From Cervus elaphus (taxonomy: Eukaryota; Chordata; Mammalia; Artiodactyla; Cervidae), in the NCBI RefSeq assembly GCF_910594005.1, contig NW_025316715.1, positions 124,001 to 188,000 of the forward strand: a stretch of 64,000 nucleotides of DNA, read 5' to 3'. Every line of letters starts with the position of its first letter. Position 1 is the stretch's first letter. Made by a program: the position numbers and the translations under genes. Below the pieces are notes generated by a model. That model was not told where the DNA came from and did no database searches. It saw only the letters and a list, made by a program, of their open reading frames with translations. Below are positions 51,951 through 63,100 of the stretch, piece after piece.

Positions 51951-53940
51951 ATGCTCCTCGTCTTTTTTTTTTTCCTCCTGGCATTTTTCACACCTTTTCA
52001 TGCTCCTGGCATTTTTCACACCTTTTCATGCTCCTCGCATTTTTCACACCTTTTCATCCTACTCGCATTTTTCAAACCTTTTTTGGTCCTCGCATTTTTC
52101 ACACCTTTTCAGGCTCTTCTCATTTTTTAACACCTTTTCTTGATCCTCGCATTTTTCACACCTTTTCATGCTCCTGCCATTTTTCACACCTTTTCATGCT
52201 CCTCGTCTTTTTTTTTCTCCTCCTGCCATTTTTCACACCTTTTCATGCTCTTAGAATTTTTGACAGCTTTTTATTTTCCTCAAAATTTTCACACGTTTTC
52301 ATGCTCCTCATATTTTTCACCACTTTTCATGCCCCTGCATTTTTCACACCTTTTCATGCTCCTCGCATTTTTCACACCTTTTCCTGTTCCTCGCATTTTT
52401 CACACCTTTTCATCCTACTCGCATTTTTCACACCTTTTCATGCTCCTGGCATTTTTCACACCTTTTCATGCTCCTGCCATTTTTTACACCTTTTCATGCT
52501 CCTCGTCTTTTTTTTTTTTCCTCCCGGCATTTTTCACACCTTTTCATGCTCCTCGCATTTTTCACACCTTTTCAAGCTCCTCGCATTTTTCACACCTTTT
52601 CATCCTACTCGCATTTTTCACACCTTTTCATGCTCCTCGCATTTTTCACACCTTTTCATGCTCCTCGCACTTATCACACATTTTCATGCTTCTAGAATTT
52701 TTCAAACCTTTTCATGCTCTTCTCATTTTTTAACAACTTTTCTTGCTCCTCGCATTTTTCACACCTTTTCATGCTCCTGCCATTTTTCACACCTTTTCAT
52801 GCTCCTCGTCTTTTTTTTTCTCCTCCTGCCATTTTTCACACCTTTTCATGCTCCTGCCATTTTTCACACCTTTTCATGCTCCTCGTCTTTTTTTTTTTCC
52901 TCCTGGTATTTTTCACACCTTTTCATGCTCCTGGCATTTTTCACACCTTTTCATGCTCCTCGTATTTTTCACACCTTTTCATGTTCCTCGCATTTTTCAC
53001 ACCTTTTCATGCTCCTCGAATTTTTCACACCATTTCATACTCCTCCTCTTTTTTTTTTGCTCCTCGCATTTTTCATAGCTTTTCATGTTCCTCGTATTTT
53101 TCACACCTTTTCATGCTCCTCGCATTTTTCACACCTTTTCATGCTTCTAGAATTTTTGACACCTTTTCATCCTCCTCGAAATTTTCACTCCTTTTCATGC
53201 TCCTTGTATTTTTCACACCTTTTCCTGTTCCTCGAATTTTTCACACCTTTTCATGCTCCTCGCATTTTTCACACCTTTTCATGCTCCTCGGCTTTTTTTT
53301 TTTCCTCCTGGCATTTTTCACACCTTTTCATGCACCTCGGCTTTTTTCATTTTTGCTCCTCGCTTTTTTCACACCTTTTCATGTTCCTCGCATTTTTCAC
53401 ACCTTTTCATGCTCCTCCCATTTTTCACACCTTTTCATGCTCCTGGTCTTTTTTTTTTTTTTTTGCTCCTCACATTTTTCACACCTTTTCATGCTCCTCG
53501 CATTATTCACACCTTTTCATGCTCCTACAATGTTTCATACCTTTTCATGCTCCTCGCATTTTTGACATATTTTCATGCTCCTCGCATTTTTCACACCTTT
53601 TCATGCTCTTAGAATTTTTGACAGCTTTTTATTTTCCTCAAAATTTTCACACGTTTTCATGCTCCTCATATTTTTAACCACTTTTCATTCCCCTACATTT
53701 TTCACACCTTTTCATGCTCCTCGCATTTTTCACACCTTTTCACGCTCCTCGCATTTTTCACACCTTTTCATCCTACTCGCATTTTTCACACCTTTTCATG
53801 CTCCTGGTATTTGTCACACCTTTTTATGCTCCTTCCATTTTTCACACCTTTTCATGCTCCTGGCATTTATCACACCTTTTCATGCTCCTGGCATTTTTCA
53901 CAAATTTTCATGCTTTTCGTATTTTTCACACCTTTTCATG
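50445..53940 (+). repeat. 3.5-kb block repeated at lag 6194, first copy
   Basis: This block corresponds to 56639-60134 with an almost constant lag of 6194. Markers at 50747 and 56941, 52247 and 58441, and 53605 and 59799 all keep it, as does GGCTTTTTTC at 50480 and 56674. The left limit falls in or next to a T run: CGTC T10 CCTCC at about 50440 against CGGC T12 CCTCC at about 56630. The right limit is near CATGCCCCTG: this copy reads CTGCCTTTTTC, the other CTGCATTTTTC. Confidence 0.9.
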
Positions 53941-56638
53941 CCCCTGCCTTTTTCACACTTTTTCATGCTCCTCGTCTTTTTTTTTTTCTCCTCGCATTTT
54001 TCACACCTTTTCATGCTCCTCGCATTTTTCACACCTTTTCATGCTCCTCCCATTTTTCACACCTTTTCATGCTCCTGGCAGTATTCACACCTTTTCATCC
54101 TCCTGGCATTTTTCACACCTTTTCATGCTCCTCGCATTTTTCACACATTTTCATGCTCCTGGCATTTTTCACACATTTTCATGCTCCTGGCATTTTTCAC
54201 ACCTTTTCATGCTCCTCGTCTTTTTTTTTTCCCTCTGGCATTTTTCACACCTTTTCATGCTCCTCGCATTTTTCACACCTTTTCACGCTCCTCGCATTCT
54301 TCACACCTTTTCATCCTACTCGCATTTTTACACCTTTTCATGCTCCTCGCATTTTTCACACCTTTTCATGCTCCTCACACTTATCACACCTTTTCATGCT
54401 CCTCGCATTTTTCACACCTTTTCATGCTCCTGGTATTTGTCACACCTTTTCATGCTCCTTCCATTTTTTACACCTTTTCATGCTCCTGTCATTTTTCACA
54501 CCTTTTCATGCTCCTGGCATTTTTCACAACTTTTCATGCTCCTGGCAGTTTTCACACCTTTTCATGCTCCTGGCAGTTTCACACCTTTTCATCCTCCTGG
54601 CATTTTTCATACCTTTTCATGCTCCTGGCATTTTTCACACATTTTCATGCTCTTGGCATTTTTCACACCTTTTCATGCTCCTGCCATTTTTCACAACTTT
54701 TCATGCTCCTCGTCTTTTTTTTTTCCTCCTGGCATTTTTCACACCTTTTCATGCTCCTGGCATTTTTCACACCTTTTCATGCTCCTCGCATTTTTCACAC
54801 CTTTTCATCCTACTCGCATTTTTCAAACCTTTTTTGGTCCTCGCATTTTTCACACCTTTTCATGACCTTCTCATTTTTTAACACTTTTTCTTGCACCTCG
54901 CATTTTTCACACCTTTTCATGCTCCTGCCATTTTTCACACCTTTTCATGCTCCTCGTCTTTTTTTTTCTCCTCCTGCCATTTTTCACACCTTTTCATGCT
55001 CTTAGAATTTTTGACAGCTTTTTATTTTCCTCAAAATTTTCACACGTTTTCATGCTCCTCATATTTTTCACCACTTTTCATGCCCCTGCATTTTTCACAC
55101 CTTTTCATGCTCCTCGCATTTTTCACACCTTTTCCTGTTCCTCGAATTTTTCACACCTTTTCATGCTCCTCGCATTTTTCACACCTTTTCACGCTCCTCG
55201 CATTTTTCACACCTTTTCATCCTACTCGCATTTTTCACACCTTTTCATGCTCCTCGCATTTTTCACACCTTTTCATGCTCCTGGCATTTTTCACACCTTT
55301 TCATGCTCCTGACATTTTTTACACCTTTTCATGCTCCTCGTCTTTTTTTTTTTTCCTCCTGGCATTTTTCACACCTTTTCATGCTCCTCGCATTTTTCAC
55401 ACTTTTTCACGCTCCTCGCATTTTTCACACCTTTTCATGCTCCTCGCATTTTTCAAACCTTTTCATGCTCCTGGTATTTGTCACACCTTTTTTTGCTCCT
55501 TCCATTTTTTACACCTTTTCATGCTCCTCGCATTTTTCACACCTTTTCATGCTCTTCGCACTTATCACACCTTTTCATGCTCCTCGCATTTTTCAAACCT
55601 TTTCATGCTCCTGGTATTTGTCACACCTTTTTTTGCTCCTTCCATTTTTTACACCTTTTCATGCTCCTGTCATTTTTCACACCTTTTCATGCTCCTGGCA
55701 TTTTTCACACCTTTTCATGCTCCTGGTAGTTTTCACACCTTTTCATGCTCCTGGCAGTTTCATACCTTTTCATCCTCCTGGCATTTTTCACACCTTTTCA
55801 TGCTCCTGGCATTTTTCACACATTTTCATGCTCTTGGCATTTTTCACACCTTTTCATGCTCCTGCCATTTTTCACACCTTTTCATGCTCCTCGTCTTTTT
55901 TTTTTTTTCCTCCTGGTATTTTTCACACCTTTTCATGCTCCTGGCATTTTTCACACCTTTTCATGCTCCTCGCATTTTTCACACCTTTTCATCCTACTCG
56001 CATTTTTCAAACGTTTTCATGGTCCTCGCATTTTTCACACCTTTTCATGCTCTTCTCATTTTTTAACACCTTTTCTTGCTCCTCGCATTTTTCACACCTT
56101 TTCATGCTCCTGCCATTTTTCACACCTTTTCATGCTCCTCGTCTTTTTTTTTTCTCCTCCTGCCATTTTTCACACCTTTTCATGCTCCTGCCATTTTTCA
56201 CACCTTTTCATGCTCCTCGTCTTTTTTTCTTTTCCTCCTGGTATTTTAAACACCTTTTCATGCTCCTGGCATTTTTCACACCTTTTCATTCTCCTCGTAT
56301 TTTTCACACCTTTTCATGCTCCTCACATTTTTCACACCTTTTCATGCTCCTCGAATTTTTCACACCATTTCATACTCCTCCTCTTTTTTTTTTGCTCCTC
56401 GCATTTTTCATAGCTTTTCATATTCCTCGTATTTTTCACACCTTTTCATGCTCCTCGCATTTTTCACACCTTTTCATGCTTCTAGATTTTTGACACCTTT
56501 TCATCCTCCTCGAAATTTTCACTCCTTTTCATGCTCCTTGTATTTTTCACACCTTTTCCTGTTCCTCGAATTTTTCACACCTTTTCATGCTCCTCGCATT
56601 TTTCACACCTTTTCATGCTCCTCGGCTTTTTTTTTTTT
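53941..56638 (+). repeat. Array segment between the two 6194-lag copies
   Basis: The first part, from 53941 to about 54720, resembles about 49660-50440 at a lag near 4280: TGCTTTTCGTATT at 49631 and 53911, and a T run followed directly by CTCCTCGCATT instead of GCTCC. The rest holds the beta marker at 54998 and T-run monomers, including a T run interrupted by C (TTTTTTTCTTTTCC) near 56223. The segment is satellite throughout, but it is not part of a simple back-to-back duplication. Confidence 0.75.
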
Positions 56639-59600
56639 CCTCCTGGCATTTTTCACACCTTTTCATGCTCCTCGGCTTTTTTCATTTTTGCTCCTCGCTT
56701 TTTTCACACCTTTTCATGTTCCTCGCATTTTTCACACCTTTTCATGCTCCTCCCATTTTTCACACCTTTTCATGCTCCTGGTCTTTTTTTTTTTTTTTTT
56801 GCTCCTCACATTTTTCACACCTTTTCATGCTCCTCGCATTTTTCACACCTTTTCATGCTCCTACAATGTTTCATACCTTTTCATGCTCCTCGCATTTTTG
56901 ACACATTTTCATGCTCCTCGCATTTTTCACACCTTTTCATGCTCTTAGAATTTTTGACAGCTTTTTATTTTCCTCAAAATTTTCACACGTTTTCATGCTC
57001 CTCATATTTTTCACCACTTTTCATTCCCCTACATTTTTCACACCTTTTCATGCTCCTCGCATTTTTCAAAATTTTTCATGCTCCTCGACTTTTTTTTTTT
57101 TGCTCCTTGCATTTTTCACACCTTTTCATGTTGCTGGCATTTTTCACACCTTTTTATGCTCCCCACATTTTTCACACCTTTTCATGCTCCTCGCATTTTT
57201 CACACCTTTTCACGCTCCTCGCATTTTTCACACCTTTTCATCCTCCTCGAATTTTTCACACCTTTTCATGCTCCTGGTATTTGTCACACCTTTTTATGCT
57301 CCTTCCATTTTTCACACCTTTTCATGCTCCTGTCATTTTTCACACCTTTTCATGCTCCTGGCATTTTTCACAAATTTTCATGCTTTTCGCATTTTTCACA
57401 CCTTTTCATGCCCCTGCATTTTTCACACTTTTTCATGCTCCTCGTCTTTTTTTTTTGCTCCTCGCATTTTTCACACCTTTTCATGCTCCTCTCATTTTTC
57501 ACACCTTTTCATGCTCCTCCCATTTTTCACACCTTTTCATGCTCCTGGCAGTATTCACACCTTTTCATCCTCCTGGCATTTTTCACACCTTTTCATGCTC
57601 CTGGCATTTTTCACACATTTTCATGCTCCTGGCATTTTTCACACCTTTTCATGCTCCTGGCATTTTTCACACCTTTTCATGCTCCTCGTCTTTTTTTTTT
57701 CCCTCTGGCATTTTTCACACCTTTTCATGCTCCTCGCATTTTTCACACCTTTTCACGCTCCTCGCATTCTTCACACCTTTTCATCCTACTCGCATTTTTA
57801 CACCTTTTCATGCTCCTCGCATTTTTCACACCTTTTCATGCTCCTCACACTTATCACACCTTTTCATGCTCCTCGCATTTTTCACACCTTTTCATGCTCC
57901 TGGTATTTGTCACACCTTTTCATGCTCCTTCCATTTTTTACACCTTTTCATGCTCCTGTCATTTTTCACACCTTTTCATGCTCCTGGCATTTTTAACAAA
58001 TTTTCATGCTCCTGGCAGTTTTGACACCTTTTCATGCTCCTGGCAGTTTTACACCTTTTCATCCTCCTGGCATTTTTCACACCTTTTCATGCTCCTGGCA
58101 TTTTTCACACATTTTCATGCTCTTGGCATTTTTCACACCTTTTCATGCTCCTCGTCTTTTTTTTTTTCCTCCTGGCATTTTTCACACCTTTTCATGCTCC
58201 TGGCATTTTTCACACCTTTTCATGCTCCTCGCATTTTTCACACCTTTTCATCCTACTCGCATTTTTCAAACCTTTTTTGGTCCTCGCATTTTTCACACCT
58301 TTTCAGGCTCTTCTCATTTTTTAACACCTTTTCTTGCTCCTCGCATTTTTCACACCTTTTCATGCTCCTGCCATTTTTCACACCTTTTCATGCTCCTCGT
58401 CTTTTTTTTTCTCCTCCTGCCATTTTTCACACCTTTTCATGCTCTTAGAATTTTTGACAGCTTTTTATTTTCCTCAAAATTTTCACACGTTTTCATGCTC
58501 CTCATATTTTTCACCACTTTTCATGCCCCTGCATTTTTCACACCTTTTCATGCTCCTCGCATTTTTCACACCTTTTCCTGTTCCTCGCATTTTTCACACC
58601 TTTTCATCCTACTCGCATTTTTCACACCTTTTCATGCTCCTGGCATTTTTCACACCTTTTCATGCTCCTGCCATTTTTTACACCTTTTCATGCTCCTCGT
58701 CTTTTTTTTTTTTCCTCCTGGCATTTTTCACACCTTTTCATGCTCCTCGCATTTTTCACACCTTTTCAAGCTCCTCGCATTTTTCACACCTTTTCATCCT
58801 ACTCGCATTTTTCACACCTTTTCATGCTCCTCGCATTTTTCACACCTTTTCATGCTCCTCGCACTTATCACACCTTTTCATGCTTCTCGCATTTTTCAAA
58901 CCTTTTCATGCTCTTCTCATTTTTTAACAACTTTTCTTGCTCCTCGCATTTTTCACACCTTTTCATGCTCCTGCCATTTTTCACACCTTTTCATGCTCCT
59001 CGTCTTTTTTTTTCTCCTCCTGCCATTTTTCACACCTTTTCATGCTCCTGCCATTTTTCACACCTTTTCATGCTCCTCGTCTTTTTTTTTTTCCTCCTGG
59101 TATTTTTCACACCTTTTCATGCTCCTGGCATTTTTCACACCTTTTCATGCTCCTCGTATTTTTCACACCTTTTCATGTTCCTCGCATTTTTCACACCTTT
59201 TCATGCTCCTCGAATTTTTCACACCATTTCATACTCCTCCTCTTTTTTTTTTGCTCCTCGCATTTTTCATAGCTTTTCATGTTCCTCATATTTTTCACAC
59301 CTTTTCATGCTCCTCGCATTTTTCACACCTTTTCATGCTTCTAGAATTTTTGACACCTTTTCATCCTCCTCGAAATTTTCACTCCTTTTCATGCTCCTTG
59401 TATTTTTCACACCTTTTCCTGTTCCTCGAATTTTTCACACCTTTTCATGCTCCTCGCATTTTTCACACCTTTTCATGCTCCTCGGCTTTTTTTTTTTCCT
59501 CCTGGCATTTTTCACACCTTTTCATGCACCTCGGCTTTTTTCATTTTTGCTCCTCGCTTTTTTCACACCTTTTCATGTTCCTCGCATTTTTCACACCTTT

Positions 59601-60134
59601 TCATGCTCCTCCCATTTTTCACACCTTTTCTTGCTCCTGGTCTTTTTTTTTTTTTTTTGCTCCTCACATTTTTCACACCTTTTCATGCTCCTCGCATTAT
59701 TCACACCTTTTCATGCTCCTACAATGTTTCATACCTTTTCATGCTCCTCGCATTTTTGACATATTTTCATGCTCCTCGCATTTTTCACACCTTTTCATGC
59801 TCTTAGAATTTTTGACAGCTTTTTATTTTCCTCAAAATTTTCACACGTTTTCATGCTCCTCATATTTTTAACCACTTTTCATTCCCCTACATTTTTCACA
59901 CCTTTTCATGCTCCTCGCATTTTTCACACTTTTTCACGCTCCTCGCATTTTTCACACCTTTTCATCCTACTCGCATTTTTCACACCTTTTCATGCTCCTG
60001 GTATTTGTCACACCTTTTTATGCTCCTTCCATTTTTCACACCTTTTCATGCTCCTGGCATTTATCACACCTTTTCATGCTCCTGGCATTTTTCACAAATT
60101 TTCATGCTTTTCGCATTTTTCACACCTTTTCATG
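56639..60134 (+). repeat. 3.5-kb block repeated at lag 6194, second copy
   Basis: This is the partner of 50445-53940. Few differences were seen, for example ACTTTTTAACAAA at about 57990 against CATTTTTCACAAA at 51800, and CTTGCTCC at about 58330 against CTTGATCC at 52140. The near-constant lag over 3.5 kb implies that the copying is recent relative to the monomer variation. Confidence 0.9.
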
Positions 60135-63100
60135 CCCCTGCATTTTTCACACTTTTTCATGCTCCTCGTCTTTTTTTTTTTGCTCCTCGCATTTTTCACA
60201 CCTTTTCATGCTCCTCTCATTTTTCACACCTTTTCATGCTCCTCCCATTTTTCACACCTTTTCATGCTCCTGGCAGTATTCACACCTTTTCATCCTCCTG
60301 GCATTTTTCACACCTTTTCATGCTCCTGACATTTTTCACACATTTTCATGCTCCTGGCATTTTTCACACCTTTTCATGCTCCTGGCATTTTTCACACCTT
60401 TTCATGCTCCTCGTCTTTTTTTTTTCCTCCTGGCATTTTTCACACCTTTTCATGCTCCTCGCATTTTTCACACCTTTTCACGCTCCTCGCATTCTTCACA
60501 CCTTTTCATCCTACTCGCATTTTTACACCTTTTCATGCTCCTCGCATTTTTCACACCTTTTCATGCTCCTCACACTAATCACATCTTTTCATGCTCCTCG
60601 CATTTTTCACACCTTTTCATGCTCCTGGTATTTGTCACACCTTTTCATGCTCCTTCCATTTTTTACACCTTTTCATGCTCCTGTCATTTTTCACACCTTT
60701 TCATGCTCCTGGCATTTTTCACAAATTTTCATGCTTTTCGCATTTTTCACACCTTTTCATGCCCCTGCATTTTTCACACTTTTTCATGCTCCTCGTCTTT
60801 TTTTTTTTGCTCCTCGCATTTTTCACACCTTTTCATGCTCCTCTCATTTTTCACACCTTTTCATGCTCCTCCCATTTTTCACACCTTTTCATGCTCCTGG
60901 CAGTATTCACACCTTTTCATCCTCCTGGCATTTTTCACACCTTTTCATGCTCCTGGCATTTTTCACACCTTTTCATGCTCCTGCCATTTTTCACACCTTT
61001 TCATGCTCCTCGTCTTTTTTTTTTTTCCTCCTGGTATTTTTCACACCTTTTCATGCTCCTGGCATTTTTCACACCTTTTCATGCTCCTCGCATTTTTCAC
61101 ACCTTTTCATCCTACTCGCATTTTTCAAACGTTTTCATGGTCCTCGCATTTTTCACACCTTTTCATGCTCTTCTCATTTTTTAACACCTTTTCTTGCTCC
61201 TCGCATTTTTCACACCTTTTCATGCTCCTGCCATTTTTCACACCTTTTCATGCTCCTCGTCTTTTTTTTTCTCCTCCTGCCATTTTTCACACCTTTTCAT
61301 GCTCCTGCCATTTTTCACACCTTTTCATGCTCCTCGTCTTTTTTTTTTTTCCTCCTGGTATTTTTCACACCTTTTCATGCTCCTGGCATTTTTCACACCT
61401 TTTCATGCTCCTCGTATTTTTCACACCTCTTCATGCTCCTCACATTTTTCACACCTTTTCATGCTCCTCGAATTTTTCACACCATTTCATACTCCTCCTC
61501 TTTTTTTTTTGCTCCTCGCATTTTTCATAGCTTTTCATATTCCTCGTATTTTTCACACCATATCATGCTCCTCGCATTTTTCACAACTTTTCATGCTTCT
61601 AGAATTTTTGACACCTTTTCATCCTCTTCGAAATTTTCACTCCTTTTCATGCTCCTCTTATTTTTCACACCTTTTCCTGTTCCTCGAATTTTTCACACCT
61701 TTTCATGCTCCTCGCATTTTTCACACCTTTTCATGCTCCTCGCATTTTTCACACCTTTTCATGCTCCTCGGCTTTTTTTTTTTTCCTCCTGGCATTTTTC
61801 ACACCTTTTCATGCTCCTCGGCTTTTTTCATTTTTGCTCCTCGCTTTTTTCACACCTTTTCATGTTCCTCGCATTTTTCACACCTTTTCATGCTCCTCCC
61901 TTTTTTCACACCTTTTCATGCTCCTGGTCTTTTTTTTTTTTTTTTGCTCCTCACATTTTTCACACCTTTTCATGCTCCTCGCATTTTTCACACCTTTTCA
62001 TGCTCCTACAATGTTTCATACCTTTTCATGCTCCTCGCATTTTTGACACATTTTCATGCTCCTCGCATTTTTCACACCTTTTCATGCTCTTAGAATTTTT
62101 GACAGCTTTTTATTTTCCTCAAAATTTTCACACGTTTTCATGCTCCTCATATTTTTCACCACTTTTCATTCCCCTACATTTTTCACACCTTTTCATGCTC
62201 CTCGCATTTTTCAAAATTTTTCATGCTCCTCGACTTTTTTTTTTTGCTCCTTGCATTTTTCACACCTTTTCATGTTGCTGGCATTTTTCACACCTTTTTA
62301 TGCTCCCCACATTTTTCACACCTTTTCATGCTCCTCGCATTTTTCACACCTTTTCACGCTCCTCGCATTTTTCACACCTTTTCATCCTACTCGCATTTTT
62401 CACACCTTTTCATGCTCCTGGTATTTGTCACACCTTTTTATGCTCCTTCCATTTTGCACACCTTTTCATGCTCCTGTCATTTTTCACACCTTTTCATGCT
62501 CCTGGCATTTTTCACAAATTTTCATGCTTTTCGCATTTTTCACACCTTTTCATGCCCCTGCCTTTTTCACACTTTTTCATGCTCCTCGTCTTTTTTTTTT
62601 GCTCCTCGCATTTTTCACACCTTTTCATGCTCCTCTCATTTTTCACACCTTTTCATGCTCCTCCCATTTTTCACACCTTTTCATGCTCCTGGCAGTATTC
62701 ACACCTTTTCATCCTCCTGGCATTTTTCACACCTTTTCATGCTCCTCGCATTTTTCACACATTTTCATGAAATGGCATTTTTCACACATTTTCATGCTCC
62801 TGGCATTTTTCACACCTTTTCATGCTCCTCGTCTTTTTTTTTTCCCTCTGGCATTTTTCACACCTTTTCATGCTCCTCGCATTTTTCACACCTTTTCACG
62901 CTCCTCGCATTCTTCACACCTTTTCATCCTACTCGCATTTTTACACCTTTTCATGCTCCTCGCATTTTTCACACCTTTTCATGCTTCTAGAATTTTTGAC
63001 ACCTTTTCATCCTCCTCGAAATTTTCACTCCTTTTCATGCTCCTTGTATTTTTCACACCTTTTCCTGTTCCTCGAATTTTTCACACCTTTTCATGCTCCT

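Larger units (their letters stand above)
32773..58540 (+). repeat. Beta module: 8 copies of a second marker-centred block
   Basis: The same marker occurs in a different context at 32773, 35397, 39424, 41962, 45000, 52247, 54998 and 58441. Here it is preceded by a T run and CTCCTCCTGCC, and followed by CATGCCCCTGCATT (CATGACCCTG at 41962; CTGAATT at 35397) instead of CATTCCCCTAC. With the alpha copies it gives the order A B A B A A B A B B A A A B A B A B A A A across 31-63.5 kb. Confidence 0.85.
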
